This document shows, piece by piece, positions 27,410 through 35,076 of a stretch of DNA of 64,000 nucleotides. The notes below the pieces were generated by a model. It saw nothing but the letters and a program-made list of their open reading frames with translations. It ran no database searches and had not been told where the DNA came from. Each line of letters begins with the position of its first letter. The stretch's first letter is position 1. The stretch comes from Sphingopyxis sp. H053 (GTDB taxonomy: Bacteria; Pseudomonadota; Alphaproteobacteria; Sphingomonadales; Sphingomonadaceae): assembly GCF_001468225.1 (NCBI RefSeq), contig NZ_LNRU01000007.1, positions 186,001-250,000 of the forward strand. Direction: 5' to 3'. Made by a program: the position numbers and the translations under genes.

Positions 27410-27865
27410 TTGACGCTCGCCCATCAGCTCGGTCTCGCAACCCTCGTCGTCGGGGTCACGGTCGTGGTGCACCTCGTCGGCCTGGCGCTATTGCTTGCGA
27501 TCCTGCGCCGCTACCGGCGTGCGTCGCGGCGCTATCTCGTCATTCTACTCAACGGCGGCGCGATTCTCGTCGCCACGTTCGGGCTGTTCGCGCTGCACTC
27601 GGCCGAAATCTGGATCTGGGCGGGAATCTACCAGCTCTTGGGCGCCTTCACAGACTTCGAGCATGCCCTCTATTTCTCGACCTCGACCTATGTCACCATA
27701 GGCTATGGCGATGTCGTCCTGCCCCCGGGGCTCCGCATCCTCGGCGCGATCGAGGGCGCGAGCGGTATCATCCTGATCGGCTGGTCCACGGCCTTCTTTT
27801 TCTCGATCGTCGATCGCATGAAACTCCTCGAACGCAGTTTGGATACCGATCATGGTGGCGGATGA
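27410..27865 (+). CDS. Two-helix potassium channel family protein
   Basis: Ion channel with an intact K+ selectivity filter, TIGYGD at residues 96-101, preceded by a pore helix (HALYFSTSTYV). There are three or so hydrophobic helices: residues 7-31, 42-64 and 112-132. No ligand-gating domain is attached. TTG start at 27410 with GGAGCGG upstream; no ATG is available before the first helix. 151 residues. Confidence 0.82.
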   Translation: MTLAHQLGLATLVVGVTVVVHLVGLALLLAILRRYRRASRRYLVILLNGGAILVATFGLFALHSAEIWIWAGIYQLLGAFTDFEHALYFSTSTYVTIGYGDVVLPPGLRILGAIEGASGIILIGWSTAFFFSIVDRMKLLERSLDTDHGGG

Positions 27866-27895
27866 CCTAGCGGTGATGCTGACGCGGTGTGGCTG

Positions 27896-28780
27896 CTAAG
27901 CATAACCAATCGGTGCGGATGACACCGGATTTTCAGCCATGGCCGCGAGCCAGAGCGCGCCCAGTTCAAGGTCTATCCAGTCCGCGGCAAAGGCGTCGAG
28001 ACCGGAACCCGGATAGAGACAATATTCCCCGAAATAGGGTCGACCCCCGATGTCGTAGAAGTCGATGCGAAGAAAATTCATGTCGCCGGCCAGCGTTTCG
28101 GCCGCCTCCAGCATCGCAGGCAGTGACGGTGGCGGGGGCGGTTCGTCCGCGGCCCTGACGAGCTGTCGCCAGCTACGGTCGTGAAGGATCCATCGATGCC
28201 GGCGGCCCCGCCCGAGATGGACCTGGACATGCGTTGCGGTGCCGCCGAACACATAGATCTTATAGTCGATCGGGAGTGGGAGCGCGCCGCCAAGAAGCGG
28301 CTCGGTGAGGATGCCGCGCGGAACGTCGCGATAGGCCCATTCGTCGAGCCAGCGCCCGTAGGGTCTGCGCTGCCAGCGGCGGACTGTTCTGCGCAGTTGC
28401 TGCCATCGCGCGCAGTCGGGCACGGCCGTGATGACCCTATATTGATTGCAGCCGTGGCGCGACTTGATGATCGCGGGGGCCGGGAACGGGATCAGCCAGG
28501 GCAGGTCCGTGCCTTGCCAGAGCGTCGGCACGATCCACTCCTCGCCCAGCCGCGTCCCCGCCAAGCGCTTCACCGCGATCTTGTCCATCATCTGGGTCTG
28601 GAGCGGCGACCGATCGGTCAGCTTTCTAAGCTGCACAAGTTCGGTGAAGCGGGTGGGATGGTTCCAGTCGATGCGGCGGCCATGGCGCCAGCCATAGAGA
28701 AGACCGACGCGCTGCGCGGCGGGCAGAAGCCTCCGATCGACACCGGGTTGGGTCGGCGCGGTAGCGACTGCCGCGGTCAT
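27896..28780 (-). CDS. TupA-like ATP-grasp protein
   Basis: Member of the TupA-like ATP-grasp family, linked in other bacteria to polysaccharide or teichuronopeptide assembly. Typical features: WNHPTRFTELVQLRKLTD, KIAVKRLAG, IIKSRHGCNQYRVI, IDYKIYVFGG and FLRIDFYDIGGRPYFGEYCL. Start chosen at ATG 28780 with GGAG five bases upstream. Isolated here, with no other polysaccharide genes, so its acceptor is unknown. Confidence 0.8.
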   Translation of the reverse strand: MTAAVATAPTQPGVDRRLLPAAQRVGLLYGWRHGRRIDWNHPTRFTELVQLRKLTDRSPLQTQMMDKIAVKRLAGTRLGEEWIVPTLWQGTDLPWLIPFPAPAIIKSRHGCNQYRVITAVPDCARWQQLRRTVRRWQRRPYGRWLDEWAYRDVPRGILTEPLLGGALPLPIDYKIYVFGGTATHVQVHLGRGRRHRWILHDRSWRQLVRAADEPPPPPSLPAMLEAAETLAGDMNFLRIDFYDIGGRPYFGEYCLYPGSGLDAFAADWIDLELGALWLAAMAENPVSSAPIGYA

Positions 28781-28970
28781 GCCGCTCCCGTTCCACAACG
28801 ACCGGCGCCCGGATTTTCATTTGCCTGCAGAGCGGCCCAAGCGGCCCGGAGCCGCAAATGCTTCGATGGTTTGTCCGCGGCCATCATGAAACAGGTAACC
28901 GCGCAGGTGCGAAAAGGCTGCCTCGCCCGATCATTTGTTCTAAGATCGGGGCGGGGTCCGCCCATGTCCG

Positions 28971-29702
28971 TCAGACAGCCGTGCCGACCAGTCGGCCGAT
29001 TCCGGCCGTGATGGCCATCGCAAGCGCCCCCCAGAATATGACGCGTGCAACCGGACGGGCGGGCGCGGCGCCACCTGCAAATGCGCCGAGCCATCCCAGC
29101 GCGGCGAGGAACAGCAGCGACCCGATGGCTTCGAGTGCAACGATCCCTGTCGTCGGCGTCAGCGCGGCGACGAGGAGCGGCAGCGACGCGCCGGCGGTAA
29201 AGGTGGCGGCAGACGCCAGCGCCGCGGTGACCGGGCGCGCGGCCGTCATGTCGGTGATATGGAGTTCGTCGCGCGCATGCGTCGTGAGCGCGTCGAACGC
29301 GGTCATCTGGTTGACCACGATGCGCGCGGTTTCCGGATCGAGGCCGCGTCGTTCATAAATGCCGGCCAGCTCGTCGCGTTCGGCCGCGGGGTCGCTCGCC
29401 AGCTCTCTCTTTTCGCGGGCAAGGTCCGCCCGCTCGGTATCGGCCTGCGAACTGACCGACACATATTCGCCGGCCGCCATCGACATGGCACCGGCAACGA
29501 GGCCGGCAACCCCTGAAACCAGGATCGATTGACGGGTGGCGCCCGACGCCGCGACGCCAATAATGAGACTTGCGGTCGAAACGATCCCGTCGTTCGCGCC
29601 GAGCACGGCTGCGCGCAGCCACCCCGTCCGCGATACGAGATGGGCTTCGCGGTGATCGCCGCGCGCGGACGGCCAGGGACCGGGCAGAAGGGTGCCCGTC
29701 AT
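28971..29702 (-). CDS. VIT/CCC1-family metal transporter
   Basis: Membrane transporter of the vacuolar iron transporter family (Fe2+ or Mn2+ export). Helix 1 carries LRAAVLGANDGIVSTASLII, helix 2 GVAGLVAGAMSMAAGEYVSV, then the cytosolic Glu-rich metal-binding loop (ERADLAREKRELASDPAAER) and three further helices. Its ATG overlaps the stop of the upstream SpoIIAA-like gene (ATGA). 243 residues. Storage or export of iron fits the stress context. Confidence 0.92.
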   Translation of the reverse strand: MTGTLLPGPWPSARGDHREAHLVSRTGWLRAAVLGANDGIVSTASLIIGVAASGATRQSILVSGVAGLVAGAMSMAAGEYVSVSSQADTERADLAREKRELASDPAAERDELAGIYERRGLDPETARIVVNQMTAFDALTTHARDELHITDMTAARPVTAALASAATFTAGASLPLLVAALTPTTGIVALEAIGSLLFLAALGWLGAFAGGAAPARPVARVIFWGALAMAITAGIGRLVGTAV

Positions 29703-30073
29703 CCGTCGCGCCCTTCGACCCACATCAGCGCCGCGCCGCGATCCTCGGGCTTGAACACCCTATAGCTGATATGCGGCAGAAGGGCGCTTTCGATCCGCGT
29801 GAGGGCCCGGATCCATAACTGGTCGGCGACGACCGCGACGCGTCCGAACCGGTCGAGCTTTGCGAAAAGGGGCGCGGCGCGCGCGATATGAGCGCCCAGC
29901 CCGCTGATCTCGATACCGTCGATCGACCGCGTCTCTGCATAGACATGCACCGTCTCGTTCGCCGCCATCGTGGCGTCGAGCCGGTCCATGATCGAGGCCA
30001 GTTCTGCCCCGGTGATCTTGCCCTCTATACGGACGGCGAGCACGTCGTCGTTCGTTTTGATCATCTCGAACAT
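29699..30073 (-). CDS. SpoIIAA-like (STAS-fold) protein
   Basis: 124-residue cytosolic protein of the SpoIIAA-like family, a STAS-related fold sometimes binding lipids or acting in stress. MFEMIKTNDDVLAVRIEGKI, ASIMDRLDATMAANE, HIARAAPLFAKLDRFGRVAV and a C-terminal YRVFKPEDRGAALMW are typical. Start ATG 30073 overlaps the end of the upstream membrane gene. Middle gene of a three-gene overlapping cluster. Confidence 0.8.
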   Translation of the reverse strand: MFEMIKTNDDVLAVRIEGKITGAELASIMDRLDATMAANETVHVYAETRSIDGIEISGLGAHIARAAPLFAKLDRFGRVAVVADQLWIRALTRIESALLPHISYRVFKPEDRGAALMWVEGRDG

Positions 30074-30618
30074 GCCGGGGCCTTTCCGGTGACGCTCGCC
30101 AGCATCGCCGCGACGGCGAGCAGGTCGAGCGCGAGACTTTGCGCCGCGGGGACGATCGAGGCGAACGGCCAGGCGAATCCGATCCCGAGCGATACCATCA
30201 TGCTGACCGCGCCCGAGAGATAGAGCCAGCCGCGGCCCGCATGGCCCCGCACGAGGGCAAGCGTCAGCCGCGCCGCCGCGCCAGCGGCGAGAATACCCGC
30301 CATCGCCATGGCGGTATGATAACCGCCGAGCAGCGGATCGACGAACAGGATGATCGCCTGGACGAGGCAGGCGAGCGCGCTTGCGAGCCATAGCCGCCGG
30401 TCCAGCCGGTCATTGCAGGTCGCCGCCATGCGGCCTTGGACGAGCGCGGCGAACAGCATCGCGGCGACCAGCATGTAGATGGCGGCGATCGTCTCGAGGA
30501 AGGTGCGCGAGAGGACGAACAGGATGAGGAGGCACACCGCCACCCCGATCTCGAGCACCGAGATTTCCTTCCAGAGGCCGCTCTGCACGGGTCGGCCGGG
30601 CGCATCGGTCGCAATCAT
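30061..30618 (-). CDS. HdeD-like / DUF308 membrane protein
   Basis: 185-residue protein with about six helices (LEIGVAVCLLILFVL, AAIYMLVAAMLFAALVQG, LWLASALACLVQAIILFV and others), resembling HdeD-type acid-stress proteins. Start chosen at ATG 30618 with GGGAG upstream. It heads the cluster with the SpoIIAA-like and VIT genes; all three overlap. Confidence 0.6.
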   Translation of the reverse strand: MIATDAPGRPVQSGLWKEISVLEIGVAVCLLILFVLSRTFLETIAAIYMLVAAMLFAALVQGRMAATCNDRLDRRLWLASALACLVQAIILFVDPLLGGYHTAMAMAGILAAGAAARLTLALVRGHAGRGWLYLSGAVSMMVSLGIGFAWPFASIVPAAQSLALDLLAVAAMLASVTGKAPACSR

Positions 30619-30627
30619 TTTCGTCTC

Positions 30628-30645
30628 CCTTGCGGAAATTGCGTC
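30628..30645. promoter_or_regulatory. Possible TNCGTA-type site near the HdeD-like gene
   Basis: CCTTGCGGAAATTGCGTC (reverse GACGCA-AT-TTCCGCAAGG). It matches the motif well but sits only 10 bp upstream of the start, so the position argues against activation. Confidence 0.35.
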
Positions 30646-30690
30646 GGGAGCAGGCATAACGCCGTGCCGCAAGCGCCGCATTGCGGGATT

Positions 30691-31344
30691 CTACGGACTC
30701 GTCTGTTCCTCCGCTTCCGGTCGCGGTGACGCGGCGCGGGTCCCGGCGGCGATATCGTCGCCGTCCGCGGCCAGCAGCTCGCGGAACGCGGCGAGACGCG
30801 TCCGATACCCCTCGGCATCGCCGAATTCGAGAAACTCATAATAGCGCTGGTGCGGATCGCTGATCCTGAGCGCATGCTTGATCGGGCACCAATATTGCTC
30901 GGTCCGGCTTCCGATCTCGCGGGCGTAGGCGATCACGCCATTGGCATAGGCGCAATAGGCACAATTCAGCGCTTCGACCCAGTTGAGATAGGCGAGGCGA
31001 CCCCGGTCGAACGCGATATAGTCGCGTCGCTGGGCGCGGGCGATCCCGTAGGCGCGAAAACAGATGGCCTGGTAGACGCTGATCCAGATATCGAGCAGGA
31101 CCAGCGGAAGCAGCATCGAGTAGATGACGGGCGCGGTGATGATGACCCCGAAGGAGGAGCGGGCGAGAAACGCCCGCACGCTCGTCTTGAGTTTCCTCTG
31201 TTCGATCACGATGCCGCGTTCGAACTCCACAAGCCGGTCATGGACCCGCACGCCCAGCGCCCTTCGCCTAAATTCGATCTCGCGATCGAGTTCGACCTGC
31301 AGTTCGACGATGGTCCGCGCGATCTCTTTCATGCGCTGCGTCAC
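30691..31344 (-). CDS. Hypothetical membrane protein with conserved Cys motif (217 aa)
   Basis: Function not recognised. An N-terminal coiled helix (KEIARTIVELQVELDREIEF) leads to one or two membrane segments (SSFGVIITAPVIYSMLLPLV), then a Cys/Tyr-rich block NCAYCAYANGVIAYAREIGS with WCPIKHALR, and an acidic tail. The C-x2-C and WCPIKH residues look like a metal or redox site. Its ATG overlaps the stop of the upstream dehydrogenase gene (ATGA), so both belong to one operon. Confidence 0.65.
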   Translation of the reverse strand: MTQRMKEIARTIVELQVELDREIEFRRRALGVRVHDRLVEFERGIVIEQRKLKTSVRAFLARSSFGVIITAPVIYSMLLPLVLLDIWISVYQAICFRAYGIARAQRRDYIAFDRGRLAYLNWVEALNCAYCAYANGVIAYAREIGSRTEQYWCPIKHALRISDPHQRYYEFLEFGDAEGYRTRLAAFRELLAADGDDIAAGTRAASPRPEAEEQTSP

Positions 31345-32408
31345 GCTGCGGGCCTCGCCGTGCGCGGACCGTCGGCTTCGATGATGACCTTCAGTGCCTT
31401 GGTCTCGGCCGCCCGCGAGAAGACCTCATATGCGTCCATCATGTCGGCCATCGCAAAATGATGGGTGACAAGCTCTCCGGGATCCAATTGTTTCGCCTCG
31501 ACCATCCGCAAGAGCTGCGGCGTCGAGACGGTATCGACCAATCGCGTCGTGATCGTGATATTGCGGGACCAGAGGTGTTCGAGGTGCAGGTCGGCCTTGG
31601 CGCCATGCACGCCGACATTCGCAATCGTTCCCCCGGCTGCGACAAGCAGCTGACAGAGTTCGAAGGTGGCGGCAACGCCGACCGCCTCGATCACCGTGTC
31701 GGCGCCGCGCGCATCCGTCATCTCCATCAGCGCCGCCGCGGCGTCGCGCGTGCCGCTGTTGATCGTGTCGGTGGCGCCGAACCGGCGCGCCATGGCGAGG
31801 CGCGCCTCGTCCAGATCGATCATGATGATCCGGGCGGGCGAGAACAGCTGCGCCGTGAGCAGCGCGGCAAGGCCGATCGGACCCGCGCCGACGATCGCGA
31901 CGGTCGATCCCGGCCCGACCTTGCCGTTGAGCACGCCGCATTCGAAGCCCGTCGGCAGGATGTCGCTGAGCATGACCAGCGCATCCGCGCCGGCCTGTTC
32001 GGGGATGGCATAGAGGCTCGTGTCGGCATGCGGGATACGAACATATTCTGCCTGCGTGCCGTCGATGATGTTGCCGAGGATCCAGCCGCCCGTCGTGCAA
32101 TGCGATGGCATGCTCCGACGGCAATAGTCGCAGCGGCCGCACGCCGTGATGCAGCTGATCAGAACATGATCGCCGGGCGCGAAAGCTGTCACGTCCGCCC
32201 CGATGCTGTCGACGATACCGACGCCCTCGTGCCCGAGGATGCGCCCCGGTTCGCAGCTGGGGACATCGCCTTTCAATATATGAAGGTCGGTGCCGCAAAT
32301 GGTCGTCCTGGTGATGCGCACGATCGCGTCGCCCGCGTCCTGCACCTGGGGCACCGGCCGCTCCTCGACGGCTTTCAGGCCGGGGCCGTTATAGACGAGG
32401 GCTTTCAT
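31341..32408 (-). CDS. Zinc-dependent alcohol dehydrogenase family protein (copy 1)
   Basis: Medium-chain NAD(P)-dependent dehydrogenase, 355 residues. The catalytic zinc ligands Cys38 (TTICGTDLHI), His60 and Glu61 (GHEGVG) are present, as are the structural zinc cysteines (ACGRCDYCRRSMPSHC) and the Rossmann loop (AIVGAGPIGLAAL). The substrate is unclear; the pattern FECGVLNGKVGPG fits the threonine/iso-propanol dehydrogenase-like branch. It is coupled to the downstream 217-residue membrane protein. Confidence 0.92.
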   Translation of the reverse strand: MKALVYNGPGLKAVEERPVPQVQDAGDAIVRITRTTICGTDLHILKGDVPSCEPGRILGHEGVGIVDSIGADVTAFAPGDHVLISCITACGRCDYCRRSMPSHCTTGGWILGNIIDGTQAEYVRIPHADTSLYAIPEQAGADALVMLSDILPTGFECGVLNGKVGPGSTVAIVGAGPIGLAALLTAQLFSPARIIMIDLDEARLAMARRFGATDTINSGTRDAAAALMEMTDARGADTVIEAVGVAATFELCQLLVAAGGTIANVGVHGAKADLHLEHLWSRNITITTRLVDTVSTPQLLRMVEAKQLDPGELVTHHFAMADMMDAYEVFSRAAETKALKVIIEADGPRTARPAA

Positions 32409-32497
32409 GCGATGTCTCCTTTGTATGTGGCGGGGCGTCCGGACCTTTGCCTTGGCGGTCTCGATCGCGTGGGACCCGCCGGGTGCGAGGATTTTGT

Positions 32498-34114
32498 CTA
32501 TGCCGCGCGGCGCCGCCGTTTCTGCTGGGAGCGCGCCGCCTCATAGCCGGCGAGCACCCGCCGCATCTCGTCGAGCGCCTTGCGCCGCCCTTCCTCGCTG
32601 CGGATGTGCGCGAGGTTGTGCTTCAGATTGGCGGCGAAATCGGCGTAGTCATTCTGCCAGTCTTCACCCGCGAGCCGGGCGATATCGACGCGTCCGGTCC
32701 GGATTCGCTTGGGCGGTGCGCCGGGGGCGAGCGCGAAAGTCTCCCCGATCGCCGGAGCGACGACGGCGAGGCGGGGCGTTTCGGATTGGACGAGCGTGCG
32801 CAGCGCTTCGATCGATTCGCTCTCGCCATGACCCAGAAAAAGTCCGCCACGGATCGGGTGACGTTCGCGTATCCATGCCGCGAGCTCGTCGCGATCGGCA
32901 TGTGCCGAATAGCTGTCGATGCGCCGGACGGCGGCGCGAACATTGATGTCCTTGCCAGAAATCCGTACGCGCTCGGCTCCGTCGAGGATGACCCGCCCGA
33001 GCGATCCGCGCGCCTGAAACCCGACGAACAGGATCGTCGACTGGCGCCGATGAAGATTATGCTCGAGATGGTGGCGGATGCGCCCGCCCTCGCACATGCC
33101 CGAGGCAGCGAGAATGATGGCGCCCGACACGCTGTTGAGGCGGATCGATTCGGCGACATCCTCGACATAGCGGATCGAGGGGTGGCGGAAGATGTCGGCG
33201 CCTTCGACATCTTCGAGCTCGGAAGCATGGGCCGCGAACACCTTCGTCGCCCGGCTCGCGAGCGGCGAGTCCACGAAGATCGGAACATTGGGGATGCGGT
33301 TCGCGTCGGCAAGGCGCGCAAGATCGAGCAGCAGTTCCTGCGTGCGTTCGAGCGCAAAGGTCGGGATCACGAGATTTCCGCCCCTCGCGAGAGCCGCTTT
33401 GACTTCGGTTTCGAGTAGCGCGCGGCGCTGTTCGATCGAGAGTTTGGGCCGCGTGCGGTCGCCATAGGTAGCTTCGCATATGAGGAAATCGATGCCCTCC
33501 GGCGCTGCCGGATCGTCGTGAAACGCCTTGTTGTCGGGGCCGATGTCGCCGGAAAAGAGCAGATGCACCCCGCCGGCTTCCAGTTCGACCGAGGCCGAAC
33601 CCAGGATATGGCCGGCGTTCCACAGCCGCGCCCGGAAACCCGGCGCGGGTTCGAACCATGTCCCAAGTCCGACCGGCTCGGCGAGTCGCCAGGCGCGAAG
33701 GCCATCGGCCTCGGTATAGAGCGGCTCGAACATCGCTTCGCCGGCGCGGTCATAGCGGCGGTTTCGGCGCGCGGTGTCGCTCTCCTGAATTCTCCCCGCG
33801 TCGGCGAGCATATATACGAGAAGGTCTGCGGTGGGCGCGGTGCACCAGACGGAGCCGTGATAGCCTTCCTTCGCGAGCTTCGGTAACAGCCCGCAATGAT
33901 CGATATGGGCATGGGTCAGGAGCGCGGCGTCGATCTTGCCGACCTCGAACGCGAACGCGCCATGGTTCAGTGTTTCGAGGCTTCGCGATCCCTGGAATAA
34001 TCCGCAATCGATCAGGATTCTGTGCTGCCCGAGCGTGAGTTCCATGCACGAGCCGGTGACGGTTCCGGCGGCACCATGGAATTGGATCGTCAGCGGCGTT
34101 TCGGTATTGGCCAT
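32498..34114 (-). CDS. Metallo-beta-lactamase / beta-CASP RNA-processing exonuclease
   Basis: Two-zinc hydrolase of the CPSF/beta-CASP type, likely an RNase. The first motif is THAHIDHCG, later HILGSASVELEAGG and FSGDIGPDNKAF, then the beta-CASP insert (IPTFALERTQELLL, FVDSPLASRATKVF) and the C-terminal DSYSAHADRDELAAW. 538 residues. The C-terminus ends with a basic stretch that may bind RNA. Similar genes occur with stress proteins in hypoxia islands. Confidence 0.9.
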   Translation of the reverse strand: MANTETPLTIQFHGAAGTVTGSCMELTLGQHRILIDCGLFQGSRSLETLNHGAFAFEVGKIDAALLTHAHIDHCGLLPKLAKEGYHGSVWCTAPTADLLVYMLADAGRIQESDTARRNRRYDRAGEAMFEPLYTEADGLRAWRLAEPVGLGTWFEPAPGFRARLWNAGHILGSASVELEAGGVHLLFSGDIGPDNKAFHDDPAAPEGIDFLICEATYGDRTRPKLSIEQRRALLETEVKAALARGGNLVIPTFALERTQELLLDLARLADANRIPNVPIFVDSPLASRATKVFAAHASELEDVEGADIFRHPSIRYVEDVAESIRLNSVSGAIILAASGMCEGGRIRHHLEHNLHRRQSTILFVGFQARGSLGRVILDGAERVRISGKDINVRAAVRRIDSYSAHADRDELAAWIRERHPIRGGLFLGHGESESIEALRTLVQSETPRLAVVAPAIGETFALAPGAPPKRIRTGRVDIARLAGEDWQNDYADFAANLKHNLAHIRSEEGRRKALDEMRRVLAGYEAARSQQKRRRRAA

Positions 34115-34162
34115 GACTAGCTGCCCTTCTTTCGCGGATGGGATCGACGACCTTGCATCGGC

Positions 34163-34747
34163 TCAGCGGCCCGCCGCGCCATGTTCGGCCATTGTCTCGA
34201 GCCACATGGTGCGGTGCTTGGGATCGCCCTCGACATTGCCGACGATGCTGCGTTCGGTCGGCGCGATGCCGACAAAGCGCAGAATGTTGCGCTCGAGGCT
34301 GCGCAGGCTGTGCGCGCGGAAATAGAAGCGGTAGAAAAGCGCGGGCATCCCCATCGTCACGACGATATGGGCCGTCCGGCCCTTGAGGCGTTGTTCGGGC
34401 AAGCCGTTCGCCTTGGGCGCGAACGCGAAGCCCGGGCGCATCACCTGTTCGAAGAAGCCCTTGAGGCGAGCGGGCAGGTCTCCGAGCCAGAGCGGGTAGA
34501 AAATCACCAGATGTTCGGCCCATGCAATATCGTCCTGCGCCTCGGCGATCGCGGGCGGAAGCGGACCTTCTTCCCACTCGGCGCGACTTTCGAGCAAATC
34601 GAACGAGAGCTCCGCGACCGCGATGCGGCGGACCTCATGACCCGCCGCCAGCGCCGCCGCCGCATAGGTATCGGCCAGCGCATGGACGAACCGTCCCGGA
34701 TCGGGGTCGGGATGTCCGTCGATGAGCGTGATCCGTCTGGTCTGCAT
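34163..34747 (-). CDS. NAD(P)H-dependent flavodoxin-fold oxidoreductase
   Basis: FMN- or FAD-dependent quinone-reductase-like protein of the KefF/NQO group. The phosphate-binding start is ITLIDGHPDPDPGRFVHAL; then AWAEHLVIFYPLWLGDLPARLKGFFEQV and a C-terminal GKxx-like GRTAHIVVTMGMPALFY. 194 residues. It is divergent from fixL and upstream of the exonuclease on the same strand. Confidence 0.88.
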   Translation of the reverse strand: MQTRRITLIDGHPDPDPGRFVHALADTYAAAALAAGHEVRRIAVAELSFDLLESRAEWEEGPLPPAIAEAQDDIAWAEHLVIFYPLWLGDLPARLKGFFEQVMRPGFAFAPKANGLPEQRLKGRTAHIVVTMGMPALFYRFYFRAHSLRSLERNILRFVGIAPTERSIVGNVEGDPKHRTMWLETMAEHGAAGR

Positions 34748-34884
34748 GTGACATCCTGAACGAAGGGCCGCTGCCGGATTTTAGCGCGGGAGCAATGGAC
34801 CGCCGCGCCGGGCCGAGCTGGACGGGACGGGCGAGGCGCGACGATCCGCGTGCCGCTTTTGATATCGCGGGCGGGTTCCTCCTA

Positions 34885-34903
34885 TCCGTAGATTCCCGCA
34901 TGG
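34885..34903. promoter_or_regulatory. Tandem TNCGTA-type site A upstream of fixL
   Basis: TCCGTA-GAT-TCCCGCATGG, in the region between the divergent oxidoreductase and fixL. Confidence 0.45.
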
Positions 34904-34940
34904 GCGCACGGCGCACACCGCCCTAGCGAAGCGGGATGTC

Positions 34941-34959
34941 CCTTAAGGAACAATACGGA
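34941..34959. promoter_or_regulatory. Tandem TNCGTA-type site B upstream of fixL
   Basis: CCTTAAGGAACAATACGGA, reverse TCCGTA-TTG-TTCCTTAAGG. It lies inside the longest possible fixL frame (ATG 34936), which favours a later fixL start. Confidence 0.55.
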
Positions 34960-35076
34960 TCGCGAACGCGCCGGGCGTTTCGCGCCCCGCCAAAAGCCGC
35001 TATGGACGGTGATCGGGGGAAGGCGCACCGCGAGGGCGGCGGCGCCTTTGCAGCGCGGGCGGAGGCCGCGCGGTCG